NCBI GenBank assembly: GCA_002336895.1
Contig: DDFC01000029.1
Coordinates: forward strand, 1-64,000
Direction: 5' to 3'
DNA: 64,000 nucleotides
DNA from: Verrucomicrobiaceae bacterium UBA1938
Lineage (GTDB): Bacteria; Verrucomicrobiota; Verrucomicrobiia; Verrucomicrobiales; Verrucomicrobiaceae
Positions 43,910-51,760 of this stretch are shown in pieces. The notes below the pieces were generated by a model, which was not told where the DNA came from, did no database searches, and saw only the letters and a program-made list of their open reading frames with translations. The translations under genes and the position numbers were made by a program. Numbering within the stretch: position 1 is the stretch's first letter; every line of letters starts with the position of its first letter.

Positions 43910-44488
43910 CTATTGCTCACTCTCTGGTTGAAAATCATCCTCCACCTGAAGCCGGTCCGTCTTAAAGCGTGAAATTGCACGCATCATCGCTGGTGGTGTT
44001 TCTTTCTCAAACCAGGAGGCCGAGCACCATGGGTAGTCCCGGGCAGCACTGACGAGCCCGTGCTTCACCGGATTGTTGTGCGTGTAGTTCAAGCGTGCAA
44101 AATACGATGTCTGCCGGGTTAGCAGGGTTTCCCGGTAGTTGTGCCAGACCTGACGTTCTGGTGCTTCGTCCAGTTTGTTCACCCAAACGGATAGCGGACC
44201 ATGCAGGGCACGAATCATTTTCGGCAGTGAATTGGCGTCCTTGGCATCCAGAGGTGTTTTTGCGATGAAGTGGTAGTGATTGGAGAAAATGGCCCAGGCT
44301 TCGAGTCGCCAGCCGAAGTCGTGAGTGACTGTGAGCAGGCCGCGCTGCAGGACATCCAGGCGGGCAGGTGAGCGGAAATGGTGTTGTTTCAGATGCGTGG
44401 AGGCGGTGACGAAATAGATGCCGGTGGCGTCGAGCAGATGTGTGGGAGCGTGTGGCCAGGGTGGCGGCTGATCCGAACGGCGAGGCAT
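43910..44488 (-). CDS. REP-associated tyrosine transposase (RAYT, Y1 family)
   Basis: A 192-residue HUH single-strand nuclease of the Y1/IS200-like family, subgroup RAYT. It shows IYFVTASTHLKQHHF at the first strand, the metal-binding HUH site as SNHYHFIAKTP, and the catalytic-helix region YFARLNYTHNNPVKHGLVSAARDYPWCSASWF, whose YTHNNP and YPWSS-like ending are hallmarks of RAYTs. RAYTs bind and cut REP palindromes. Two REPs in opposite orientation flank this gene. I start at ATG 44488 (MPRRSDQPP); the 29 extra upstream codons translate the right REP. It appears intact. Confidence 0.92.
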   Translation of the reverse strand: MPRRSDQPPPWPHAPTHLLDATGIYFVTASTHLKQHHFRSPARLDVLQRGLLTVTHDFGWRLEAWAIFSNHYHFIAKTPLDAKDANSLPKMIRALHGPLSVWVNKLDEAPERQVWHNYRETLLTRQTSYFARLNYTHNNPVKHGLVSAARDYPWCSASWFEKETPPAMMRAISRFKTDRLQVEDDFQPESEQ

Positions 44489-44555
44489 GTGCGCACGGTG
44501 TGAGGTGGGAGTGGCGGGGGCAAGGGAAGACTTGTTTCCGCTGGGCGTGTCGAGG

Positions 44556-44595
44556 GCGGTGCTGAAGCACCGCACTCCGGGGACGCTGGCGCGCG
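44556..44595 (+). repeat. REP element flanking the RAYT gene (right)
   Basis: Perfect palindrome gcggtgct-ga-agcaccgc at 44556-44573, then actccggggacgctggcgcgc reading rightward, up to the last bases before the alcohol dehydrogenase stop. Inverted relative to the left REP, so both tails point away from the transposase gene. Confidence 0.85.
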
Positions 44596-45690
44596 CTAGA
44601 GCGCCATGCGCAAAATCGTGACGAGTTCCTCATGCGTAAGCGAAACCGGATTGGCCCTCATGCTGCTGGCGGCTGCTGCTTTGCGGGAGATTTCGTCGAG
44701 GTCGCTTTCTTGAATGCCCCACTGGCTGAGTCTGGGGATGTGGAGGCGGCTGGTGAGGCTGTGAAGATAGGAGACAGCATCGCAGCCTAGCATGGCGTCG
44801 ATCTGCGTGAACTTGGCGCGGTTTTCCACGTGGCGGGAGTTGGCCTCCCACACCGGGGCCAGCAGGGCGGCGCACACCGCGCCATGCGGGGCGTGAAACA
44901 TGCCGCCGATGGGGGCGGCGAAACCGTGGACGGCACCGAGGCCTGCGTTGGCAAGGGCGATGCCGCTGTTCAGCGCGCAGAGGGCCATGTCTTCACGGGC
45001 TGCGATGTCGTGGCCGTTTTCAAAGGCGCGCTCCAGCGAGCGAAAGGCGCGCTGGATGCCATCGAGGCAGAGGGCATCTGTCATGGGCTGGGCGCGGGAG
45101 CAGACGAAGGCTTCTAGGCACTGCGTCAATGCGTCCATGCCACTGGCGGCGGTGACGCCGGGCGGGACGTCGGCCGCGAGTTCGGGATCGATGAGCGCGA
45201 TGCGCGGCAGCATGGAGATGTGGCGCAGGCTGGCTTTCACGCGGTGCTCCGTGCTGGCGATCACGGCATTGCGCGTGGCCTCGGCTCCGGTGCCGGCGGT
45301 GGTGGGCACGGCGATGAAGGGCAGGGGGGAGGCGTCGAGGGGTTTGCCCTCGCCAATGACCTCGATGTAGCGCAGCAGATCGCCGAGCTGCGTGCTCATG
45401 GCGGAGATGGCCTTGCCGGCATCCACCACGCTTCCGCCGCCGATGGCGACGATGACATCGGCACCCAGTTCTTTGGCGAGTGCGACTCCGGTTTCGATGT
45501 CCTGGGTCGTGGGTTCGCCACCAATGGAATGAGCGCCCACGTGAGGAAGGCGATCTGTCCACTGCTGCGGGCGGCTGCCGGCGATGAGCAACGTGCGCTG
45601 GCCAAAGCTGCGGCAGAGATCCGGCAGCTCGCGGAAGACGCCACGGCCGAAGATGATGCGCTGGGCGGTGGCGAATTCGAAACGGTTCAT
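44596..45690 (-). CDS. Iron-containing (group III) alcohol dehydrogenase
   Basis: A 364-residue NAD(P)-dependent oxidoreductase. The cofactor-binding motif IVAIGGGSVVDAGKAIS is near residues 83-99, followed by FIAVPTTAGTGAEATRNAVI. Metal ligands are expected in ASGMDALTQCLEAFVC and the His-containing NAGLGAVHGFAAPIGGMFHAPHGAVCA. It probably acts on a short alcohol or aldehyde, or lactaldehyde/1,3-propanediol-like substrates; the exact one is unknown. The start at ATG 45690 overlaps the stop of the RNA methyltransferase by 4 bases (ATGA), making an operon. Its 3' end abuts the right REP. Confidence 0.92.
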   Translation of the reverse strand: MNRFEFATAQRIIFGRGVFRELPDLCRSFGQRTLLIAGSRPQQWTDRLPHVGAHSIGGEPTTQDIETGVALAKELGADVIVAIGGGSVVDAGKAISAMSTQLGDLLRYIEVIGEGKPLDASPLPFIAVPTTAGTGAEATRNAVIASTEHRVKASLRHISMLPRIALIDPELAADVPPGVTAASGMDALTQCLEAFVCSRAQPMTDALCLDGIQRAFRSLERAFENGHDIAAREDMALCALNSGIALANAGLGAVHGFAAPIGGMFHAPHGAVCAALLAPVWEANSRHVENRAKFTQIDAMLGCDAVSYLHSLTSRLHIPRLSQWGIQESDLDEISRKAAAASSMRANPVSLTHEELVTILRMAL

Positions 45691-46898
45691 CGGCTCAGCG
45701 TCATGACGCACTCGAGATGCTTGGTCTGCGGGAAGAGGTCAAAGGGCTGCACGGTGCCGAGCTTGAAGCCCGCCTCGGTGAAGAGCACGAGGTCGCGCAT
45801 CTGAGTGGCGGGATTGCAGGAGATGTAAACGACCCCCTTGGGACCAAAGGCGAAGAGCTGCTGCAAAAACTCAGGGCTGCTGCCAGCGCGCGGGGGATCA
45901 ATGATGACCACGGTGTCTGCTCCGGCATGCGGGACGTCTTTGAAAACGTGCTGGGCATCGGCGGCCATGAAGCGGCAGTTGGCCAGACCGTTGATTTCAG
46001 CGTTATGGGCGGCTTTTTTGACGGCGGTTTCGGAGATCTCCACGCCGATGACCTGCTCAAAGTCGCGCGCAGCGCTGATGGCAAAGAGACCGCTGCCGCA
46101 GTAGGCATCCACGAGATGCTTGGCACCGGTGGCTTTGGCCTCGTCGATGGCATGGCGGACGAACTTGGGCAGGATGAAGGGATTGTTCTGGAAGAAGTCG
46201 CCGGCCTGGAATTCGAAGCGGACTCCGTCCACATCCTCGACCGCGATCTCATCGGGGCGGGTGAGGACGCCGTTGCTGGCGGCGCGCATGAGGAGGGTGG
46301 CACCGTTTTTAAATTCGGCGGAGTTGGCGCGGGCGCGTTCGCGCACGGCGGCCAGCTGGTCATTCAGCTGCGGCATGGCGATGGGGCAGTGCTCCACATC
46401 CACCATGGCATTGCGGGTGCGGGCACGCAGGAAGCCGATGGCGCCGATGCCGCCCTCCTTGGGCCGGTGGAAATGGGGCGTGATCTTGGAGCGGTAGCCG
46501 TACTGCACCGGAGAGGGGATGACCGGGCACACGGGATGCTCGATCTTGGCCATGTGCCGGAGGAGGTCGGCCACCTGGCGCTGCTTGGAGAGCAGCTGCT
46601 CCTCATAGGAGAGGTGCTGGTACTGGCAGCCGCCGCACTGGCCAAAGAGGGCGCACTGCGGCGCGACACGCTGCGGCGAGGGCTCGATGACGGAGACGAA
46701 GTCGGCCTCGCTGTAGTTCTTGTGATTGCGGAAGACACGGCACTTCACCAGCTCGCCCACGAGGGTGAAAGGCACGAAGACGACCCAGCCGTCCACGCGG
46801 GCGACTCCGGCGCCCTCGTTGGTGAGGCTCTCGATGCGGACATCCAGCTCCTGGTGGTAGGCGAAGGGGTGGGGATTGAATTTGCGCGGCGGTTGCAT
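45687..46898 (-). CDS. TrmA/RumA-family RNA 5-methyluridine methyltransferase
   Basis: A 403-residue SAM-dependent methyltransferase modifying uridine C5 in tRNA or rRNA. An N-terminal TRAM-like domain (LDVRIESLTNEGAGVARVDG) precedes the 4Fe-4S Cys set CALFGQCGGCQYQHL plus a later HCPI. SAM-binding LVDAYCGSGLFAISAA lies near residue 262, then VVIIDPPRAGSSPEFL. The catalytic Cys is in YISCNPATQMRD, and FDLFPQTKHLECVMTL ends the protein. Which uridine is modified (U54 of tRNA or 23S U747/U1939) cannot be decided here. It is 8 bases from the LolA-like gene and overlaps the dehydrogenase gene. Confidence 0.93.
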   Translation of the reverse strand: MQPPRKFNPHPFAYHQELDVRIESLTNEGAGVARVDGWVVFVPFTLVGELVKCRVFRNHKNYSEADFVSVIEPSPQRVAPQCALFGQCGGCQYQHLSYEEQLLSKQRQVADLLRHMAKIEHPVCPVIPSPVQYGYRSKITPHFHRPKEGGIGAIGFLRARTRNAMVDVEHCPIAMPQLNDQLAAVRERARANSAEFKNGATLLMRAASNGVLTRPDEIAVEDVDGVRFEFQAGDFFQNNPFILPKFVRHAIDEAKATGAKHLVDAYCGSGLFAISAARDFEQVIGVEISETAVKKAAHNAEINGLANCRFMAADAQHVFKDVPHAGADTVVIIDPPRAGSSPEFLQQLFAFGPKGVVYISCNPATQMRDLVLFTEAGFKLGTVQPFDLFPQTKHLECVMTLSR

Positions 46899-46906
46899 GC
46901 GTCGCG

Positions 46907-47605
46907 TCAGTTGTTCTTCACCGGGTCTTCCAGTGTCATGTAGGTGCGGCCGATGACATCGCCACTGGCGGGATTGACGGACTCGATGCGCAGCTCCTTG
47001 AGGGTGGTGGCGCCTTCCACTTTCTGTACTTTGGTGACCTGGTAGCGTTTCACAATTTTGCTGTTCCAGTCAAAGGCCTGCATCTTGGCAGCGCCACCGC
47101 TGCCCTGGTGCACCCAGAGATCGACCGCGTAGTAGGGCCCTCCACGGTCCGGATTGGTGACACGCACGACCCAGCATTTCTGGCCGCTGACGCGGTCTTC
47201 ATTCATGAGCTGGGGGCGCGGCCAGTAGAGAAATGCGAGGGAGAGGTCCTCGTAGTTGAACTCCATGCCACGCACTTTGTTGCCATGCTGGCTGGTGGGC
47301 ACCACGGAGGAGCCGCCCTGGCGCACCTGATAGAGGGTGGCGGGGGAGGTGTTCATGTCGAGATGGACGATCTCGGGGGGAGGGTTTTTGAAGAGGAAGC
47401 GCATGACGCGGTCCTGCATGGTGAGGGTCAGGGGCTCGACACGGCCGGTGGAGTCGTCGCGGAGCTGGCCGGTCATCTTGTAGTTTTGCAGGGCGTAGCT
47501 GTTCTGCACGATGCGGATGATCTCCTCGGCCGTTTTCGGCTGGGCCTCCTCGGCGCGCAGGACGGGGGCCAGCAGCAGCAGTGGGAGCAGGTAAAAGTGT
47601 TTCAT
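46907..47605 (-). CDS. LolA-like outer-membrane lipoprotein-sorting protein
   Basis: A 232-residue exported protein with signal peptide HFYLLPLLLLAPVLRAEE. It resembles the LolA/LolB-like beta-sheet fold proteins annotated as outer-membrane lipoprotein-sorting: TAEEIIRIVQNSYALQNYKM, LTMQDRVMRFLFKNPPPEIV, a WVVRVTNPDRGGPYYAVDLWV strand pair and KRYQVTKVQKVEGATTLKEL. A carrier role for lipids or lipoproteins in the periplasm is inferred from the fold. It heads a three-gene minus-strand operon with the RNA methyltransferase and the dehydrogenase, a combination without an obvious common pathway. Confidence 0.82.
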   Translation of the reverse strand: MKHFYLLPLLLLAPVLRAEEAQPKTAEEIIRIVQNSYALQNYKMTGQLRDDSTGRVEPLTLTMQDRVMRFLFKNPPPEIVHLDMNTSPATLYQVRQGGSSVVPTSQHGNKVRGMEFNYEDLSLAFLYWPRPQLMNEDRVSGQKCWVVRVTNPDRGGPYYAVDLWVHQGSGGAAKMQAFDWNSKIVKRYQVTKVQKVEGATTLKELRIESVNPASGDVIGRTYMTLEDPVKNN

Positions 47606-47663
47606 GAGAGTGGAAAGGTTGGGGGTGACGACACTTTGACATGCGCGCGGCGTCCTCTATTCA

Positions 47664-49145
47664 ATGCGCCCAACCATCATGCCGCGCCAGCGCTTTCTCT
47701 TAGCCGCCCTGGGCCTGCTCACGCTATGGCGCTGGGCGCTGCTGCCGACGCTGGAACTCGCGCCGGACGAGGCGCTGGCGGTTTTTCAGGCGAAACACGG
47801 CCCATGGGGCGCTTTTTTGGGCCATGGGCCGCTGGTTCCCCTGCTGGCCAGGCTGGGGATGCTTTTGGGCGGAGCCAGCGAGGCGGGTGTGCGGCTTTTG
47901 GCACCGCTGCTGGCGCTGGCGGCGTCTCTGCTGGTGTGGCGGCTGGCGCGTGAGCTGTATGATGAACACATCGCAGGCTGGGCGGTGGTGATCCTGAATG
48001 TGCTGCCCGCATTCAATCTAGCCGCCGTCACGTTGACTCCGGCGCTGCTGGTGTGTGTGCTTCTGCCTGCGGCTGTATTGCTGATGCGGCGTGCTTTGAG
48101 GGATGAAGATCCCAAGCAGAGGCCGTGGAAAGCGGCTGCGGCATGTGTGGTGGGGGTGGCGCTGGCACAGCCGCCTGCGCTGGCGGTCATGGCGGCGGTG
48201 GCTCTCGCGCTGGCGCTGCCCATGCAGGCACGCCAGCAGCTGCGGGGTACGGGATTTCGGTGGATCGCGGGCGGCTGGGCGGTGGTGGGTTTGCTCTGGC
48301 TGATCTCGCAGGCAGTGGATGGCTGGCCTGCCTTCATGGCATGGCGCTGGCTGCCGGAGTGGCGGCTGGTGCCCAGTCTCATGCGCTGGATCGTGCTGGC
48401 CTCGCCGATGCTGCTCATCCTGCTGGTGATGAGCGTGCGTGCGGGGCTGGCGGGCGGTATGCTGCAAACCCAGCGCGGGCTGCCCCTGGCCCTGCTGCTG
48501 CCGCTGGCGGGGATCGAGTTTTTCTATGGCCCACATGAGAGCTGGCCGGGGACCGGCGGCGCGGTGTGGATGCTCTTTGGCGCGGTGCTGCTGGCGCATC
48601 GCGGCACCGTGGCGCGCGCAGCGGTGATCGAGCAAAAGATCAGCCTGCGCACCGTGGCCCTGGTGCTGGCGGCGCTGCAGAGCGCCTTTCTGCTGCAGAC
48701 AGACCTGCCACGTACGCTGGGGCTGAGGTGGCCGTTTTCAACCAGCAGCGGTGCCACTACGGACTACACGCGTGTCATCCTGGCCGATCCGGCCCGGGCC
48801 GTGCGTGGCTGGCGTGAGAGCGCCAGGGTGGTGTCCTCCGTGCTTCAGCAGGCGGGTGGGGAATGGTCTGTGCTGGCTGATGACCGGGTGCTCGCGGCGG
48901 AACTGGATTTTTACCTGGGCCGTGCCGAGCCGGTGCAGTCAGCTGACGTGGACTGGCGAACTATGGCCGGGCGCAGTGTGCTGTTTGTCACGGAAGACCG
49001 GGCGGCGTGCAGGCCACCCATCTGGGTGCGGAGGCAGTTTCAGAGCATCGAGCTGCTCACCGTCGCCCGGGTCATGCACGCGGGGAATGAGGTGCGCTGG
49101 CTTAAAATCTTCGCTTGCCACGGGTGTCGTTCGCCCGACTCTTGA
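47664..49145 (+). CDS. Membrane glycosyltransferase, ArnT/PMT-like (GT-C)
   Basis: A 493-residue GT-C enzyme with about ten membrane helices, transferring sugars from a polyprenyl-phosphate donor to an envelope acceptor. The first periplasmic loop has the expected acidic site ELAPDEALAVFQAKHGPWGAFLGHGPLVPLL, with the Asp-Glu pair typical of ArnT/dolichyl-P-mannose protein transferase relatives, and LVWRLARELYDEHIAGWAVV follows. The extracytoplasmic C-terminal part (VRGWRESARVVSSVLQQAGG) fits the family. The next gene is a DPM1-like glycosyltransferase, which would make the lipid-linked donor; the pair is a common arrangement. Confidence 0.86.
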   Translation: MRPTIMPRQRFLLAALGLLTLWRWALLPTLELAPDEALAVFQAKHGPWGAFLGHGPLVPLLARLGMLLGGASEAGVRLLAPLLALAASLLVWRLARELYDEHIAGWAVVILNVLPAFNLAAVTLTPALLVCVLLPAAVLLMRRALRDEDPKQRPWKAAAACVVGVALAQPPALAVMAAVALALALPMQARQQLRGTGFRWIAGGWAVVGLLWLISQAVDGWPAFMAWRWLPEWRLVPSLMRWIVLASPMLLILLVMSVRAGLAGGMLQTQRGLPLALLLPLAGIEFFYGPHESWPGTGGAVWMLFGAVLLAHRGTVARAAVIEQKISLRTVALVLAALQSAFLLQTDLPRTLGLRWPFSTSSGATTDYTRVILADPARAVRGWRESARVVSSVLQQAGGEWSVLADDRVLAAELDFYLGRAEPVQSADVDWRTMAGRSVLFVTEDRAACRPPIWVRRQFQSIELLTVARVMHAGNEVRWLKIFACHGCRSPDS

Positions 49146-49165
49146 CGCCCTTTTACCCTCCCGCC

Positions 49166-49882
49166 ATGCCCTCGTCTCCCGCCGTTTCCGTCGTCGTGCC
49201 TCTATATAATGAGGAGGACAATGTCGTGGAGATGCAGCAGCAGATCGACGCCGCGCTGCGCGGCCTGGACTACGAGCTGGTGCTGGTGGACGACGGCTCC
49301 AAGGACCAGACGCTGGCGCGTGTGCAGCCCGGCCCTCGTGTGCGTGTGATGGTCTTTGAAAAAAACAGCGGCCAGAGCGCGGCCATGCATGCCGGCATCC
49401 ACTCCGCGCTGGGAGATGTGATCGTGACGCTGGACGGCGATCTGCAAAACGACCCCGCCGACATCCCGGCCATGATCGCCAAGCTGGACGAGGCCCCCGG
49501 CTACGACCTCGTCTGCGGCTACCGCGCCAAGCGCAAGGACACCGCCTTCAAGCGGCTGCAGAGCCGCATCGCCAACTTTGTACGCTCCCGCTTTGTGGGG
49601 GATCATGTGCGCGACACCGGCTGCACGCTCAAGGTCATGCGTCGTGACTGCCGCGAGGCCCTGCTGCTCTTCAACGGCATGCACCGCTTCATTCCCGCCC
49701 TCATCCGCAACATGGGCTGGCGCGTGACCGAAATGCCGGTGAACCACCGCCCGCGCATCCACGGCGTGAGCAAATATGGCTTTGGCAACCGCGCGCTCCG
49801 CGCCACGATGGACATGTTTGGCGTGCGCTGGCTGAACAGCCGGCGCACCCGATATGTCATTCGCGAGGAGCGGCGCGGCTGA
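49166..49882 (+). CDS. DPM1-like family 2 glycosyltransferase
   Basis: A 238-residue GT-A enzyme related to dolichyl/undecaprenyl-phosphate sugar transferases. It has VSVVVPLYNEEDNVVEM at the N-terminus, LVLVDDGSKDQT, the DxD-like TLDGDLQNDPADIP and GYRAKRKD. The acceptor-side VRDTGCTLKVMRRD and MPVNHRPRIHGVSKYG near the C-terminus are typical. There are no C-terminal membrane helices, so it is the short DPM1 type, likely peripheral on the cytoplasmic face. It probably provides a lipid-phosphate sugar for the adjacent GT-C enzyme. The start ATG 49166 lies 20 bases after that gene. Confidence 0.92.
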   Translation: MPSSPAVSVVVPLYNEEDNVVEMQQQIDAALRGLDYELVLVDDGSKDQTLARVQPGPRVRVMVFEKNSGQSAAMHAGIHSALGDVIVTLDGDLQNDPADIPAMIAKLDEAPGYDLVCGYRAKRKDTAFKRLQSRIANFVRSRFVGDHVRDTGCTLKVMRRDCREALLLFNGMHRFIPALIRNMGWRVTEMPVNHRPRIHGVSKYGFGNRALRATMDMFGVRWLNSRRTRYVIREERRG

Positions 49883-49942
49883 TGCGTTTCTGTTGTTGAC
49901 GAGACAACCGCTTCGCGGCCATGCTGTACCACAGCACCAAGG

Positions 49943-50917
49943 ATGAACCTACGCGAACAACTGCGACTACTGCTGCCCGAAATCTTACCGCAAGATCCTG
50001 CGGATTCGATCAAGGGCACCGAACTCATCCGCCTCGTGCGCCTGCGCCTTGGCGATGGTTACAGCGACGCCACGCTGCGCTACCACTTTTCCATCCTCAG
50101 CTACGACCCGACCTCGCCCATCGCCAAGGTCGATCAGGGCCAGGGCTACTACCAGCGGCAGAAGAAGACCTTTGCCGGGACCAACGGCGCCACGCGCCAG
50201 GGCCTCTTTGACAGCGAGCTGGGGGAGAGCGACCAGTGCTGGTCACGCTACCTGCGCATGGTGGCCATCTATGAGCGGCTCTGCCTGCAGCGCTCGCGCT
50301 ACCCCTTTCTGCTGAACCGCAACAGCAGCGGAGCCCCCAGCATGGAGGGAGAATGGGACATCCCCGACCTCGTGGTGGCGGACTGGGATCTCGACACCGG
50401 CAGCGATGACGCGCCACGCTTTGACCCTGCGATGCTCGATCTGCGCCGCCATCTCGGCGGACCTGAAGTCAGCTTGGCCGGCGTGCAGCTCAAGCTCAGC
50501 GTGGCGCTGGACACCTTCAGCGCCGACTTTTTCCAGGCGCTCAGCGCCACCCGCTGGACGTTGCAGAGCGAGCTCGTCATCGCCGAAGGCCTGAATGACG
50601 AGGCGCTGGTGGATGCCCTGCGCAGCCTCGGACATCAGTTTGGCGTGGGCATCAGCAGCCTGGGCGTGCCGCTCAATGTGCTGGACGAACTGCCCTCCGC
50701 CAAGGAACTGCGCGCCATGAGCGCCGCCGAGTTTGAGGCCGTGCACAATCTGCTGCACATCCAGAAGATCACGCTGCCCACGCCACGCCATACCATCGAC
50801 TGGTCCGCGCTCAACGCCCTGCGGAAGAAGCACGAGTCCGTGGCCGATCTGGTGCGCTGGCTCTCCGAGTGCCTGGCCAAGCGGCAGCCGGAGTGGGTGG
50901 GCGGGGTGGTGAGGTGA
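49943..50917 (+). CDS. COG2958/HrgA-like protein: N-terminal HTH plus nuclease-like C-terminal domain
   Basis: A 324-residue cytoplasmic protein. The N-terminal 60 residues look like a winged helix (LIRLVRLRLGDGYSDATLRYHFSILSYDPTS). The C-terminal region (about 125-270) resembles the restriction-endonuclease-like part of COG2958/HrgA proteins: WDIPDLVVADWDLD, then LAGVQLKLSVALDTFSADFF, QALSATRWTLQSELVIAEGL and ALRSLGHQFGVGISSLGVPL. The typical acidic residue before the K-L-S strand is replaced by Gln (VQLKLS), so activity is uncertain. Functions of such proteins are poorly known; some sit beside restriction systems, but none is visible here. Confidence 0.6.
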   Translation: MNLREQLRLLLPEILPQDPADSIKGTELIRLVRLRLGDGYSDATLRYHFSILSYDPTSPIAKVDQGQGYYQRQKKTFAGTNGATRQGLFDSELGESDQCWSRYLRMVAIYERLCLQRSRYPFLLNRNSSGAPSMEGEWDIPDLVVADWDLDTGSDDAPRFDPAMLDLRRHLGGPEVSLAGVQLKLSVALDTFSADFFQALSATRWTLQSELVIAEGLNDEALVDALRSLGHQFGVGISSLGVPLNVLDELPSAKELRAMSAAEFEAVHNLLHIQKITLPTPRHTIDWSALNALRKKHESVADLVRWLSECLAKRQPEWVGGVVR

Positions 50918-50973
50918 GCCAAACCGCCCCCCGCTATTCAAAGGCCAATGGCACAGACTAATGCGAATCAAAA

Positions 50974-51453
50974 ATGCCTATGAGTTCGCTGCCACGCATT
51001 GAATACCCTGGAAGAAAGGTGTGGATTGGTTTGCTGATTACAGGGGTGATGTTTCTCATCACTGCCTTTGCCCTCTGGTTCTTGTTTTTGGGCCTCTCTT
51101 TGGTTTTGTCTTTTTTACAGGATTCCAGACATATGCATCAAGGAGTGCTTCACACGAGCCAGCCCAGCTTGTTCAAGGGGTGCTTGGAGCTTGGTTACGC
51201 AGGCACTTTTTTTCTCGCGGGCATGTTGGTTGTGCGCTCGCGGTGGAGCTGCCGCCCAGGCATGGCGGTCCTGATCGCCTATGCTGCATTTCTCATGGTC
51301 TATGTTCCAGGTCTTGACTGGAACCGGGGGCACACCTTCGACATCCTATGTTTGTTTGCGCCCCTGGTTTCGGGGCCGCTTGGAAGTGTGCTGGGTGAAC
51401 GATTTTTTGCCTGGAGGGAAAGGCGAAAGTTGTCCGCAACCGCATGTGAATGA
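50974..51453 (+). CDS. Membrane protein of unknown function
   Basis: 159 residues with four predicted membrane segments: about 17-48 (VWIGLLITGVMFLITAFALW and following), 70-87 (CLELGYAGTFFLAGMLVV), 95-112 (PGMAVLIAYAAFLMVYVP) and 120-138 (TFDILCLFAPLVSGPLGSVL), with a basic C-terminus. No family is recognised. It is transcribed alone between the COG2958-like gene and a REP-bearing spacer. Confidence 0.6.
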   Translation: MPMSSLPRIEYPGRKVWIGLLITGVMFLITAFALWFLFLGLSLVLSFLQDSRHMHQGVLHTSQPSLFKGCLELGYAGTFFLAGMLVVRSRWSCRPGMAVLIAYAAFLMVYVPGLDWNRGHTFDILCLFAPLVSGPLGSVLGERFFAWRERRKLSATACE

Positions 51454-51551
51454 AGACGAAAATTGCATTGGGGCCGGAGTACGATGAAGCGACTTTCATT
51501 CGCCTTCGCCAAGTTGTGGTGCGACGCGAGGGCGGGTTTAGGACGAAGGGC

Positions 51552-51635
51552 ATTCTTCACCGCGCGAAAGCGGTGCCGCCGATGCAGGATTGCGCCGTGC
51601 ATCTCTGTCACCGCACTCCACGACGCTGTCGCGTT
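51552..51635 (+). repeat. REP-type palindromic element (long form)
   Basis: In the 308-base gap before the epimerase gene. attcttcaccgcgcgaaagcggtg through gatgca/tgcatc to caccgcactccacgacgctgtcgcg aligns along its whole length with 19104-19185 and shares its distal end with the RAYT-flanking REPs. The rest of the gap shows nothing coding. Confidence 0.72.
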
Positions 51636-51760
51636 CGCGCGAGTGACATTCGGGCCTGAGATATTTCTTGGTTTGAATGTTCGAGGGGTTGTTTCGGAAG
51701 GAAGATTGCTGTTCAAGTGGGGGAAATGATTTTATTTTCACGCACGTTGTCTGAAGCCGC

